Below are positions 44,963 through 54,603 of a DNA stretch of 64,000 nt, one piece after another. The notes under the pieces were generated by a model. It was not told the origin of the DNA and made no database searches. It saw nothing but the letters and a program-made list of their open reading frames with translations. The translations under genes were made by a program, and so were the position numbers. Within the stretch, counting starts at the first letter, position 1, and each line of letters begins with the position of its first letter. Origin of the DNA: Paenibacillus sp. MAHUQ-63 (lineage in GTDB: Bacteria; Bacillota; Bacilli; Paenibacillales; NBRC-103111); assembly GCF_028765165.1 (NCBI RefSeq), contig NZ_JARADB010000001.1, forward strand, positions 124,001 through 188,000, given 5' to 3'.

Positions 44963-46135
44963 TTACTTGGGACTAATCACTTTTATCTGTTTTCTTTCTT
45001 CTGCCGATAAAGGCTGAATGTAGGAGTAGTTTCCCTTCGGAGCTGCACCTTTAATTGAACCCTGCTTAAAACCGCTTGCTCCGCCTGGTGCAGCAACACG
45101 CAATCCAAAAGTATTCATGACAGTCGCGATAGGAGTACTAGTACTTATAGATCCATCACTGGTACCAGCAAAATTAAGGGCAGCCGCAAAATGATCGCTT
45201 TTACGCAACCATACTCCCCCTGAATCTCCAGACCGGTCGATATTTGTCCCTGAAATAGTAATCTGATTATCAAATTGCAAAGTGGCATTTTCTACATTTC
45301 CTATGTCGTAGCCTGAGATTTTGGCGCTCACACCAATGGCTTGAATAATGCCTGTTACAAAGCCTGTTGTGCGCCCTGATTTAACAAGTGTTGCTCCGAG
45401 CTGGGGGCTAAGTAAATGACCTGGAACCACTATTAGGTTGGGATGATTGCGAACTCCGCCAATCAGATATCGAGGATTGAGTAGGTTATCGGAAACAGGT
45501 TTGGCTATAGCTGCATCCATAAAGTTGACTTGATTTAGTCTTAACGGCACAAACAAAAAAGGTCGACCAATAAAATCGCCTGGTTTGAACTGACCATTCT
45601 CAAAAGGGGCGGGCTGATATAGCCCTACGGAAAATTTGTTTGCACGAACAAGGACATGATTGTTACTGAGAATATACGGTTTACCGTTTGTGGTCACAAC
45701 AATTAGTCCTGCTGTACCAACAGAACCATGTTTAGGAGCTGCTAAATAACCAATACTGACTCCGGCTGGTACCGGACGTATCCTTTGTCGGAAAATAATT
45801 TGACTTCTTTGAGAAACCTTTTTCTTCGCTCCCGCCGGGTTCCGATTTATCTTTCTAACGAGCTTTAGCTTTCTTTTCATTGTTGATGCTGCTCCTGTTC
45901 TGAATTGGCCTGATGCAATGATACGAACCGGGATGCTTGTCCCCATTATTTTCGTTACCATTTGTTTAACTTCCGTAGCCGCGATGTTTTTTCGAGTGTA
46001 AATGATGATGGCAGCACCACAATCCGGTCTCTCCGGATTCGCGTATCCGATACCCACCCCTACAATTTCCGGACGGCTTAATAATTTCATGGAAATCTTG
46101 TTCTTTTGCAAAAAGGCCTGATACATAGTAGCCAA
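44963..46135 (-). CDS. NAL1-like/trypsin-like serine protease
   Basis: About 390 residues without a signal peptide. Trypsin-like triad candidates: His in SNNHVLV near 159, Asp in FMDAAIAKP near 207 and Ser in GDSGGVW near 303. The N-terminal 130 residues are a separate basic segment (KRKLKLVRKINRNPAGAKKK). TTG 46135 is the likely start, 8 bases after GGAGG; the frame extends to 46150 across that site. It is a stand-alone gene with unclear partners. The substrate is unknown. Confidence 0.75.
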   Translation of the reverse strand: MATMYQAFLQKNKISMKLLSRPEIVGVGIGYANPERPDCGAAIIIYTRKNIAATEVKQMVTKIMGTSIPVRIIASGQFRTGAASTMKRKLKLVRKINRNPAGAKKKVSQRSQIIFRQRIRPVPAGVSIGYLAAPKHGSVGTAGLIVVTTNGKPYILSNNHVLVRANKFSVGLYQPAPFENGQFKPGDFIGRPFLFVPLRLNQVNFMDAAIAKPVSDNLLNPRYLIGGVRNHPNLIVVPGHLLSPQLGATLVKSGRTTGFVTGIIQAIGVSAKISGYDIGNVENATLQFDNQITISGTNIDRSGDSGGVWLRKSDHFAAALNFAGTSDGSISTSTPIATVMNTFGLRVAAPGGASGFKQGSIKGAAPKGNYSYIQPLSAEERKQIKVISPK

Positions 46136-46475
46136 GAGGCATTCCTCCAATATTGTGGAATGCTACAGCATATGAAAATCATTTAATTCCGGGAATATCA
46201 CTTGCCCATTGATTGTCCAAAATAGGAAACCTTTTCATTATTGGACCTTCTATTTTGATAAAAATGGGGTAGGCAAATGTCATCATTGCCTATTCAAAGT
46301 TCCTCAGCTCCATTACTTTTACGATAAAGAGGCAAACGATCAATGTTGTCGTTGTTGTATTTTTACTCATTTTTTTATATCAATATATATTTCTAAAGAA
46401 TTCTGCAACAAATCGTCTAAGGAATTAGAATTATGGATCCATTCTAAAGATTTCTGGAATTTGACAACAAAAAAA
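46136..46475. other. Intergenic region, nothing recognised
   Basis: Apart from the likely promoter of the protease gene, I see no gene, repeat or RNA. A plus-strand open frame starting at 46209 runs into the opposite strand of nrdJ and has no ribosome binding site. Confidence 0.5.
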
Positions 46476-46497
46476 ACCAGGGGCCCCAGCCCCTGGT
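46469..46497 (-). terminator. Terminator of nrdJ
   Basis: Stem ACCAGGGG/CCCCTGGT with eight T following on the minus strand, directly after the nrdJ stop. Confidence 0.9.
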
Positions 46498-46501
46498 CTC
46501 C

Positions 46502-49156
46502 TTACGAACAGCGGCTATATCCGCAGTTCGCGCAATTCTTGCACCCTTCGCTGTTGATCAGCGAAGCGGAGCCGCACGACGGACATAAGTCCTTCGTCGC
46601 GTCATTAGCACTAGCACTCACGCTGCCATGCGCGGCGTGCCCGCTCGCGGCTGCAGCCGGTACAGGCGCCGGCGCCTCAACCACTTCACTCGTCGCGGTC
46701 ACATAGTTCCGCACGTCGTCCTGCTCGTTCATCACTTCGTCGTGCTGCTCGAGCGCCTTCGCAACCGCATCGGCAATCGACTCGACGCGATTGGATCCGA
46801 ACCCGATGGCGCCGGAACCGCCGATGCCCTTCAAGTGCTTCACGAGCAGCTTCACTTTATCCCCGTGGTCGCCGTAACGCAGGAACAGCGAGCACACGCG
46901 TCCGAGCGCTTCGGACATGGCGAACACGTCGGAGCCGGCCTTGCCCACGTTAAGGAAAATCTCACTCGGCGTTCCGTCCATATCGTTAATCGTAATGTAC
47001 GCCATGCCGAACGGCGTATTCACTTTATACGTAGCGCCTCGCAAGATTTGAGGGCGGCGTTTGTACTGTCTGTCGAAGACTTGCTCCGTCTTCGCGTCTA
47101 CCTGGACAGCAAGCTTGCCGGAGAGATTGGCGAAGCTAGTCTCTTCTTTGACCGCCTCCGCAGCGACAGCTACAGGAGCCGCTTCTTCCACTCTCTTCTC
47201 TTCCTTGGCTTCGTCTTTGTTATCCGTACTTGTGCTAAGCACCTGCACGTCACGGCTTCCGTCACGATAGATGGTGACGCCTTTGCAGCCGAGATCGAAC
47301 GCAAGCTCATACAACCGCTTCGTCTCTTCCACTGTGAAATCGGACGGACAGTTCGCTGTTTTAGAGATGGAACTGTCTACCCAAGTTTGGATCGCTGCCT
47401 GCGCGCGGATATGATCTTCGGCCGTAAGCGACATCGCCGTCACGAAATAATCCGGCAGCTCTTGTCCCGGGTTCGCATCTTTCCATTCCTGCGCGATCGG
47501 CACGTACTGCTTATCGAAGCCGAGACGGCTTTGACGGAAGTATTCGAAGGCGAAATACGGTTCAATCCCCGTAGATGTACCGACCATCGTTCCCGTGCTC
47601 CCGGTAGGAGCCTGTGTAATCACAGTGACGTTCCGCATGCCTTGCTGTTGGATAGCCTCCCCGACCTCCGGGAACACTCGGGTCATGTTCTTCATGAAGC
47701 CGCTCTCCAGGAATTTATCCGCGATGAACGCTTGGAATGAACCTTTCTCGCCGGCAATTTCCGCCGATGCCAGATAGGCTTCTTTGGCTATAAAGCCATA
47801 GATTTTGTCCAGAAATACCAGCGATTCCGGACTTCCGTAACGGATCTTCAATTTGATCATCAGCTCGGCAAGGCCCATGGACCCCAATCCTACACGGCGT
47901 TCGTTCTGCTGGTTGGCACGGTTCTCTTCAAAATGATACGGCGTCTTGTCGATGACATTGTCAAGGAAACGCGTGGAGTAGCGGACAACAGTCGCCAGCT
48001 CCGCCCAGTTGACGTCATGCTTCTCGGCATCGTAGAACTTCGAGAGGTTGATCGCCGACAAGTTGCATACGCCCCAAGCTGGAAGCCCTTGCTCTCCGCA
48101 CGGATTCGTACAAATGATCGGATTGAAATACCAGCTGTTGGACATTTGGTTGTAGTATTCCATGAATACGACGCCGGGTTCGGCTGATTTCCAGGCAGAC
48201 TCGATAATCGTATGCCAGACTTCGCGCGCCCGCACCGTACGGTATGGCTTCACGGCTTTGCCGAGCTTCCGCCAAGCGTCCAGATTGCCATCCCACTTCT
48301 CATCGTATTCAGGGTCCGTCGTATCCGGGAATACAAGCTCCCACTCCAAATCTTCCTTCACAGCCTTCATGAATCCATTGCTGACGCAAACGGATAAGTT
48401 GGCGTTCGTAATTTGGCCCATCGTCGATTTGACCGTAATGAAATCTTCCAGATCCGGGTGCCAGTCATTGATCATCAGCATAAGCGCGCCGCGGCGGCTT
48501 CCGCCCTGCTCGATCAGACCGGTCGTGTAGCTGAACAATCCTCCCCATGACACGGCGCCGCTGGAGGAGCCGTTAACGCCCTTCACAACGGAGCGGCGTG
48601 GTCGCAGCGAAGACAGGTTGATGCCGACTCCGCCGCCGCGGGACATGATTTCGGTCATCTCCGACAGCGTGCTCATAATGCCGCCGCGGCTGTCATGCGG
48701 AGACGGGATCACATAGCAGTTGAAAAGCGTTAATTCGTCGCTGGCATCGGCGCCGGCAGCAATTCTCCCGCCCGGTACAAGCTTCCAATCATCAAGAATA
48801 TATCTGAATTTGTCCGTCCATTCTTTGCGTTTCTCCGCCGTTGCCTCCACGGATGCCATGGCACCCGCCAAACGATCCCACATTTCTTCCGGTGTCTTCT
48901 CTATGTTTAGCGTCAGCTTCTCTACCTGGGATGTAACCGTTTCGCCGCTCCGCGTGCGCACTTGAACGGTGCCGCCGTCACGGCTGATAATTTCTCCTAC
49001 TTCTTTGGCTGGGAATTTAGGGTCATCCTTCGTTAATACAAGAACGGTATCCCCGACTTTCGCAAGGCTCGTATCCGCATTCTTGAGTGCATAGCGATCC
49101 AAAAATATTTTCTCGCTTAAACCTTCCAGCTTCTTCCCTGATTGCGCAATCCCCAT
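46502..49156 (-). CDS. nrdJ: Vitamin B12-dependent (class II) ribonucleotide reductase
   Basis: Converts ribonucleotides to deoxyribonucleotides using adenosylcobalamin, independent of oxygen. 884 residues from ATG 49156 (GGGAGGG 9 bases upstream; the open frame starts earlier at 49174 on the site itself). Visible: the first active-site Cys in FNCYVIPSP near 142, the GGGVGINLS loop, CNPCGEQ near 351, a TSCPD-like domain after about 690 (PFGMAYITIND) and a C-terminal zinc ribbon with CPSCGS and CKNCANCG, ending CS. Single gene with its own terminator and a possible NrdR box before it. Confidence 0.95.
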   Translation of the reverse strand: MGIAQSGKKLEGLSEKIFLDRYALKNADTSLAKVGDTVLVLTKDDPKFPAKEVGEIISRDGGTVQVRTRSGETVTSQVEKLTLNIEKTPEEMWDRLAGAMASVEATAEKRKEWTDKFRYILDDWKLVPGGRIAAGADASDELTLFNCYVIPSPHDSRGGIMSTLSEMTEIMSRGGGVGINLSSLRPRRSVVKGVNGSSSGAVSWGGLFSYTTGLIEQGGSRRGALMLMINDWHPDLEDFITVKSTMGQITNANLSVCVSNGFMKAVKEDLEWELVFPDTTDPEYDEKWDGNLDAWRKLGKAVKPYRTVRAREVWHTIIESAWKSAEPGVVFMEYYNQMSNSWYFNPIICTNPCGEQGLPAWGVCNLSAINLSKFYDAEKHDVNWAELATVVRYSTRFLDNVIDKTPYHFEENRANQQNERRVGLGSMGLAELMIKLKIRYGSPESLVFLDKIYGFIAKEAYLASAEIAGEKGSFQAFIADKFLESGFMKNMTRVFPEVGEAIQQQGMRNVTVITQAPTGSTGTMVGTSTGIEPYFAFEYFRQSRLGFDKQYVPIAQEWKDANPGQELPDYFVTAMSLTAEDHIRAQAAIQTWVDSSISKTANCPSDFTVEETKRLYELAFDLGCKGVTIYRDGSRDVQVLSTSTDNKDEAKEEKRVEEAAPVAVAAEAVKEETSFANLSGKLAVQVDAKTEQVFDRQYKRRPQILRGATYKVNTPFGMAYITINDMDGTPSEIFLNVGKAGSDVFAMSEALGRVCSLFLRYGDHGDKVKLLVKHLKGIGGSGAIGFGSNRVESIADAVAKALEQHDEVMNEQDDVRNYVTATSEVVEAPAPVPAAAASGHAAHGSVSASANDATKDLCPSCGSASLINSEGCKNCANCGYSRCS

Positions 49157-49208
49157 CGATAAATGCCCTCCCAATAAGCTACAGATTCAGCTGCAACTAA
49201 AATAAAAA

Positions 49209-49239
49209 TTACAATATATGGTGTGAGATATTCATTATA
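49209..49239 (-). promoter_or_regulatory. Possible NrdR box and -10 of nrdJ
   Basis: TTACAATATATGGTGT (49209-49224) matches the NrdR box consensus ACACWATATATWGTGT at 13 of 16 positions. A TATAAT -10 (minus strand) lies at 49239-49234. A second box with weaker match may lie about 31 bases away. No cobalamin riboswitch is visible in the leader. Confidence 0.45.
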
Positions 49240-49473
49240 CACCACCAGATATTGATCTTCGAATGGCTAAAGGACCAATTTTGATACGAAAAGAGAAACT
49301 ATCGCCACATTAGCTCGGATAAGCTGTTCAATTCTCGTTATTTCGTAGATTTGTACCGGATCCGCAATTTTTGACGTTCGCGATTTCCTTTGCTAACCTA
49401 TACTTAGTATATCATAAGTCCATCATTTTTAGAACATTTGTTCGTTTTTTTATCGAAAGGGGCTGCAAGCCAT

Positions 49474-50301
49474 ATGTATTTTTATAAAAATGAGTTCATC
49501 AACAAGCAGGATCTTCACGTCTCGCCGGACGATCGCGGGTACTATTTCGGAGATGGCATCTATGAAGTATTCCGCGTATATAACGGCCATCTGTATGAGG
49601 CTGATGCCCATATGCAGCGTCTTGCAAGAACTGCAAGCGAGGTTCGCATCGAACTGCCTTATCCCGTGCAGCGGATTGAGGAAATTCTAACCGGCCTTGT
49701 GGCGCGCAATCATCTCATTGAAGGCACGGTCTATCTGCAAGTGACCCGTGGCGAAGCGCCTCGCGCCCATCCTTTTCCGCAGCAATCCGAACCGGTAATG
49801 CTCGCTTACTGCACGGAGGTCCCCCGCCCCGCCGCAACCATACATAACGGCATCAAAACCATTACATTCGCCGATATTCGCTGGCTCCGCTGCGATCTCA
49901 AAACGCTGAACCTGCTCCCCAATGTGATGGCGAAGCAGGCAGCGCTCGATCACGGTGTGCAGGAAGTCATCCTGCATCGCGAAGGAACCGTGACGGAGTG
50001 CAGCGCCTCCAACATCATGATGATCAAGGACGGCGTGCTGTATACGCATCCGGCCAATCATTTGATTCTGCACGGTATTACCCGTGCGGTTGTTCTGCGT
50101 CTGGCCCGCTCGATAGGCATACCGGTCAGCGAGGAAGCCTTTACGACCGAGCAGCTCATGCTGGCGGACGAAGCTTTCATTACGGGGACGACCGTTGAGG
50201 TGACTCCGATTCTGGAAGTGGACGGCGCCGCCATCGGCACCGGCGTACCGGGGCCGCAAACCCGCAGGCTGCAGGAGGAATTCGTTCGGACTTTCGCTTA
50301 G
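49474..50301 (+). CDS. dat: D-amino acid aminotransferase (class IV PLP)
   Basis: 275 residues. Interconverts D-alanine and D-glutamate with their keto acids using pyridoxal phosphate, supplying wall precursors. Class IV signature: the PLP Lys in RCDLKTLNLL near 143 and the ECSASNIMMI motif near 176. ATG 49474 (MYFYKNEF) follows AAAGGGG; the earlier in-frame codon at 49438 has no site. Length fits the Bacillus enzyme. It stands alone, followed by its own terminator. Confidence 0.9.
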   Translation: MYFYKNEFINKQDLHVSPDDRGYYFGDGIYEVFRVYNGHLYEADAHMQRLARTASEVRIELPYPVQRIEEILTGLVARNHLIEGTVYLQVTRGEAPRAHPFPQQSEPVMLAYCTEVPRPAATIHNGIKTITFADIRWLRCDLKTLNLLPNVMAKQAALDHGVQEVILHREGTVTECSASNIMMIKDGVLYTHPANHLILHGITRAVVLRLARSIGIPVSEEAFTTEQLMLADEAFITGTTVEVTPILEVDGAAIGTGVPGPQTRRLQEEFVRTFA

Positions 50302-50348
50302 TGGAGGATTACTAAATAACTTCATCAAGGGGTTTTTAGCATTAAAGA

Positions 50349-50386
50349 AGGAGCTAAGCAATTTAACTTGCTTAGCTCCTTTGTTT
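50349..50386 (+). terminator. Terminator of D-amino acid aminotransferase gene
   Basis: AGGAGCTAAGCAA stem with its exact complement and a TTTGTTTT tail, about 45 bases after the stop. Confidence 0.88.
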
Positions 50387-50405
50387 TAGCCGCCTTCTTC
50401 AAATT

Positions 50406-50591
50406 CTAACGGACACAGCCGCGCTTATTCCGCGTTTAGGGGCCGCCCAGCAATTGTAACGGACGCCGAAGCTGTTATTTCCCCTCAAATCCCGCCATAT
50501 CGCCGAGAATTCGGGTAATAGCGGCTCCCTTGTCCGTTAGCGCCGAAACGGCTCCCTTTTCGACCGATTAGCGGCTCCTGTGTCCGTTAGA
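50406..50591. repeat. TAACGGAC/GTCCGTTA intergenic repeat cluster
   Basis: Units at 50406 and 50456 read TAACGGACRC-type, and units at 50517-50540 and 50568-50591 read TAGCGGCTCC..GTCCGTTAG in inverse orientation. GGGGCCGC-like cores lie between. This looks like a REP-type palindromic repeat of the chromosome. Confidence 0.6.
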
Positions 50592-50633
50592 GCTAACTGA
50601 GCCGAAGAGGCCGCCCCTCTTTTTCTGCAAACT

Positions 50634-51473
50634 TCACCGCCGCAAATTCCAATCGTCGGTGCCATACTTCTCCCGCACCAGCTGCTCCGCCAATTCCGTC
50701 TCGAAAGGCGTCAATGGCGCTTCTACCAGCTCCACGCCTAAGCCCAGCGCAATCTCCCGGCGGAACGCCGCCTCGACCTGTGCCAGCGTAACCGGCTCTT
50801 TGCCCTGCGCCCGCAGCAGTTCGTTAATCGCCACAGCTTTCTTCAGGAAGCTTTGCTTCATCCGCTCCGCCACCTTCTCGTTCGAGAAGCGCAGCATGCG
50901 GAACAGTTGATCCGTATCCATGTCCAGCAGAATAGACCCATGCTGCAGCACAACGTTCTTTTGCCTCACCTGAGCACTGCCGGCAACTTTGCGGCCCTCA
51001 ACAACGAGCTCATACCAGGAAGGAGAATCGAAACAAGCGGCCGAGCCGGCCGAAGCGTATTTCTCCTTCTCTTCCTCGCTGGCCAGCTGCACCATCTCGG
51101 CACCGAGCCCGAGCGCCCGGAAGCCTTGAAGCAGCCCTTCGCTCAACACGCGATACGCCTCCGTCACATTCCGGGGAATGCCCGGATAATCCTCAGCGAC
51201 GATGATGCTGTAGGTTAATTCTCGGTCGTGCAGCACAGCTCTTCCGCCCGTCGGGCGGCGTACGAAGCCGATCCCTTCGGCGGCGACGGCTTCCCGATCG
51301 ACCTCGGCGGCCTTCTGGAAATAGCCGATCGACAGCGTCGCCGGATTCCATCCGTAGAAACGAACCGTAGGCGGCACGAGCCCTTCGCTGTGCGCAGTCA
51401 GAATCGCCTCGTCCAAAGCCATATTTTCAGCGGGAGAACGATCTCCCGTATGTATGAATCGCCATGACGTCAT
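50634..51473 (-). CDS. lipM: Octanoyl-[GcvH]:protein N-octanoyltransferase
   Basis: 280 residues. Transfers octanoate from acyl-ACP to GcvH in lipoate assembly. The lipoate-ligase-like fold is seen in RRPTGGRAVLH near 75 and KVAGSAQVRQ near 162, and the Cys in AACFDSPSWYEL near 147 corresponds to the reactive Cys of B. subtilis LipM, which plain lipoate ligases lack. ATG 51473 is the best start; the frame extends to 51515 without one. The neighbours yqhH and yqhG are near yqhM (lipM) in B. subtilis too. The gene is divergent from the helicase gene. Confidence 0.9.
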   Translation of the reverse strand: MTSWRFIHTGDRSPAENMALDEAILTAHSEGLVPPTVRFYGWNPATLSIGYFQKAAEVDREAVAAEGIGFVRRPTGGRAVLHDRELTYSIIVAEDYPGIPRNVTEAYRVLSEGLLQGFRALGLGAEMVQLASEEEKEKYASAGSAACFDSPSWYELVVEGRKVAGSAQVRQKNVVLQHGSILLDMDTDQLFRMLRFSNEKVAERMKQSFLKKAVAINELLRAQGKEPVTLAQVEAAFRREIALGLGVELVEAPLTPFETELAEQLVREKYGTDDWNLRR

Positions 51474-51709
51474 CTTCCAATGTCCACCTTTCCCGCTTTG
51501 CTTTCCCAATGACAACCTCTATCATACCACAAATTCACCGGCGCTTACGATTGCAGCCACCTTCCGGGGAGGACGTACGCCCCACACTGCCGTTTTCCAT
51601 TGGAAAAAGTTATGAAAGCGCCTCTAATGGACATACTAACACGTATTCGGCGTTTAGTTACCGTTTTGCCTGGCAATACCTAGCAGAACTCTATTTAGGA
51701 GGGCACATC

Positions 51710-53500
51710 ATGCGTCAACATGAACAGCAAGAAAACATTCGCCCCATTCATCATCAGTTGGATATGCACTTTGAGAGGGACTGGTTTACTGAGCTGGATC
51801 ATCGCGTGCGCGGAGGTGGTCCATGGGACGATTGGACATTGTACCAGCTAGCCTATGAAGCGGAAGAATCCGGGCTTATTCCTACGTTCGACGAAATGCA
51901 ATGCCTCGTTCACCTTGGACAGCTCGAGCCGATGGCTCACCAAATTGACACAGCGAAGCGAGTACTGAACGAAATGCGCGGTCGCGCGATTCTCGCCGAT
52001 GAAGTCGGACTCGGGAAAACGATCGAAGCCGGATTGATTTTAAAAGAATACATGATCCGCGGCCTGGTCCGCAAAACGCTCATCCTGGTGCCGGCTTCCC
52101 TCGTTCTGCAATGGGTCCGGGAACTAAATACCAAGTTCGGCATTCCCGCCGTCGCCCACAAGAAGGCGTACATGTGGCAGCAAAGCGACATCATCGTCGC
52201 CTCCATGGACACGGCCAAGCGCGATCCGCACCGGGAAATCGTGATGGGACTCGAGTACGACATGCTGATTGTTGATGAGGCTCACAAGCTCAAAAATAAA
52301 AAGACGACGAACTACACGTTCGTCAACGAGCTCCGCAAAAAATACTGCCTGCTGCTCACAGCCACACCGGTGCAGAACGATCTGAAGGAGCTGTACAATC
52401 TCATCACCCTGCTCAAGCCGGGGCAGCTTGGCGTTCACAGCTCCTTCAAGTCCAATTTCGTCGTCGGCAAACGCATTCCGAAGAACGAGATTCAGCTCCA
52501 GCAGGAGCTCTCCAAGGTAATGATCCGGAACCGGCGCGGCGACGGAGGCGTGCATTACACCAAACGCGTGGTCAGGAACATCCCGATCACGCTCTCGGCC
52601 GAAGAACAAGCGCTGTACGACGGGGTGACGAATTTCATTCGCACCCGGTACAAGGAAAGCGCCGGCGATCTGACCAGCATGCTCTCGCTCATCACGCTGC
52701 AGCGGGAGGTCTGTTCCTCCAGGGATGCCGTCTTCATCACGCTTGTGAATCTGTTCAAGAAAACGGCTGAGGATTCGCCGGCCCGCGCCAAAATATGGGA
52801 GCTGGTCGAGCTCATCCGCAGCATCAAGGCGAACAGCAAAGCCGAAGCGACCATGAAGCTCGTTCAGGAGATTAATGACAAAGTCATCATTTTCACGGAG
52901 TACCGCGCGTCTCAGGAGTATCTGCTCAACTACCTGAAAGAACATAAAATCACGGCCGTCCCTTACCGCGGCGGCATGAATCGCGGCAAGAAAGATTGGA
53001 TGATGGATTTGTTCCGCAACCGCGTCCAGGTGCTGGTCGCAACGGAGGCCGGCGGCGAAGGCATTAATCTGCAGTTCTGCCACAACATGATCAATTTCGA
53101 TTTGCCGTGGAACCCGATGCGCGTGGAACAACGAATCGGCCGTGTGCACCGGCTGGGCCAGACCCATGACGTGAACATTTACAACTTGTCCACGACGAAC
53201 ACGATTGAAGAGCACATCCTATCGCTGCTGCACGAGAAGATCAACATGTTCGAGATGGTCATCGGGCAGCTGGATACGATTCTTGAGAAAATCGAGAAGA
53301 AAGGCTCGCTCGAAGCCTCCCTCTTCCGGATGGTGATGGAGTCCGGGTCCAAGGAAGATATTCGCCGTCAAATCGACGAGCTCGGCCACTCCTTCGCCGA
53401 AGTCCGGGAAGAAATCGAACAGAATCCACACTATGGCGCTGCGTTCCAGGACATTCTCGACGCCGTCGGCGGGGCACAGAGCGGTGAGGTCAGACCATGA
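51710..53500 (+). CDS. yqhH: SNF2-family helicase, YqhH-like
   Basis: 596 residues. DEAD/SNF2 ATPase with Walker A DEVGLGKTIEAGL near 100, DEAH box near 188 and motif VI region RVHRLGQTHD near 480. The ATG at 51710 follows AGGAGGG by about 6 bases; the frame extends to 51464 without a site. Nearly full SNF2 core, no extra DNA-binding domains. In B. subtilis yqhH sits by yqhG as here. Function in DNA metabolism is not established. Confidence 0.88.
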   Translation: MRQHEQQENIRPIHHQLDMHFERDWFTELDHRVRGGGPWDDWTLYQLAYEAEESGLIPTFDEMQCLVHLGQLEPMAHQIDTAKRVLNEMRGRAILADEVGLGKTIEAGLILKEYMIRGLVRKTLILVPASLVLQWVRELNTKFGIPAVAHKKAYMWQQSDIIVASMDTAKRDPHREIVMGLEYDMLIVDEAHKLKNKKTTNYTFVNELRKKYCLLLTATPVQNDLKELYNLITLLKPGQLGVHSSFKSNFVVGKRIPKNEIQLQQELSKVMIRNRRGDGGVHYTKRVVRNIPITLSAEEQALYDGVTNFIRTRYKESAGDLTSMLSLITLQREVCSSRDAVFITLVNLFKKTAEDSPARAKIWELVELIRSIKANSKAEATMKLVQEINDKVIIFTEYRASQEYLLNYLKEHKITAVPYRGGMNRGKKDWMMDLFRNRVQVLVATEAGGEGINLQFCHNMINFDLPWNPMRVEQRIGRVHRLGQTHDVNIYNLSTTNTIEEHILSLLHEKINMFEMVIGQLDTILEKIEKKGSLEASLFRMVMESGSKEDIRRQIDELGHSFAEVREEIEQNPHYGAAFQDILDAVGGAQSGEVRP

Positions 53501-54486
53501 ATAAACGCAACATTCATACGTTCGTCATGCGATTTCTGGAAGCCTACAATTGCACCATTTTAGAGAAATCCCCTGCCTACGTAACAGCCAAGCTCTCGCC
53601 CGAGGCCGATAAGGAGATGACCGGCAGGCCTTACTACTGGAGCTTCGTTGAACGAACCGGCGCTCCGGCCGAAACGATGACATATAAATTCGTTTTCGAC
53701 CCGGAGCAGATGAAGCTCGAAGCCAAGCCCAAGCCCGCCGCCACAGCGGTCAAGCAGGCACCGCCCCCCGCAGGTCCGCCGAACCAGCCCGCAGGCCAAG
53801 CCCCTGACGGCTCGTCGGACAGCATTCTCGGCCGCTACTTCGGCTTCGTGCCGACGGCGATCGCTGCGCGCGTGCCGCAGGATGACGTAACTTTCGGCAG
53901 CAGACGGCTGGAGCAGATGTTCAACATCGTCCGCGAACGCGGCAGATTCGTGCATCTCTTCGAAGAGCCTTTCCCGATGGGAGCCACCTATCAAGCGGCG
54001 CTCGTTTACGATACCTGGTTTTGCGTCAACTACAAGGTCGAGCTGGCCTGCGACCGCAAGCGCAGCGAGATTCATTCGTTGGCCATCCAATTGAACAGCG
54101 GGGAGATCCGGGAGCATTTCCACAAGCATCTGCTGACCAAAAGCTTATCTCCGAAGCTGCCGGCGAACAGCCATATTTTGCCGGACACAATCTCGCTTCC
54201 CAGAGCCATCAACGCTTTGGAAGAGACGCTGGAACGCAAAGTGAGCGCCTACGACCACAGCTGGGCGGACGAAGCGAACGAGCAGCACCGCAGCGAGATC
54301 GACCGCGTCGAATCGTACTACAACGGTCTCCTGCTGAACGCAGAACCCGAGCAGCGGGATGAGATCGAGATGCAATGCCGGAACCGGCTGAAGGAAATCG
54401 ATTGGCAGCATAAACCGCGCATTACGGTAACTGTCATCAATGGCGGATTATTTCATTTGAATGCCGGACGATCACACAGGAACTGA
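53497..54486 (+). CDS. yqhG: YqhG-family protein
   Basis: 329 residues. Matches the YqhG family pattern at the N-terminus (FLEAYNCTILEKSPAYVTAKLS) and middle (RGRFVHLFEEPFPMGATYQAALVYDTWF). A Pro/Ala-rich stretch near 85-110 is an insertion typical of Paenibacillus orthologues. Its start overlaps the stop of yqhH by 4 bases, so it is co-translated with the helicase. No biochemical role is known to me. Confidence 0.85.
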   Translation: MNKRNIHTFVMRFLEAYNCTILEKSPAYVTAKLSPEADKEMTGRPYYWSFVERTGAPAETMTYKFVFDPEQMKLEAKPKPAATAVKQAPPPAGPPNQPAGQAPDGSSDSILGRYFGFVPTAIAARVPQDDVTFGSRRLEQMFNIVRERGRFVHLFEEPFPMGATYQAALVYDTWFCVNYKVELACDRKRSEIHSLAIQLNSGEIREHFHKHLLTKSLSPKLPANSHILPDTISLPRAINALEETLERKVSAYDHSWADEANEQHRSEIDRVESYYNGLLLNAEPEQRDEIEMQCRNRLKEIDWQHKPRITVTVINGGLFHLNAGRSHRN

Positions 54487-54603
54487 CGCCAGTCGCTAAA
54501 ACATCGCAAAATGTTCGCTCCAGGTTCTAACAATCTTTTTATAGCATAAGCATTACAATAGATTCATACAAATGAGAGGTTAAGGATAGGCAGGTGAATG
54601 CAT

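Noticed and set aside
46209-46706. Plus-strand open frame of 165 codons
   Set aside because: No ribosome binding site, Cys/His-rich nonsense-like composition and overlap with the opposite strand of nrdJ and its terminator.
46628-47740. Plus-strand frame of 370 codons
   Set aside because: Antisense of nrdJ, whose reading is beyond doubt.
49157-49473. Cobalamin riboswitch before nrdJ
   Set aside because: No B12-box-like sequence in the leader.
52124-53215. Minus-strand frame of 363 codons
   Set aside because: Antisense of the yqhH helicase; no start site.
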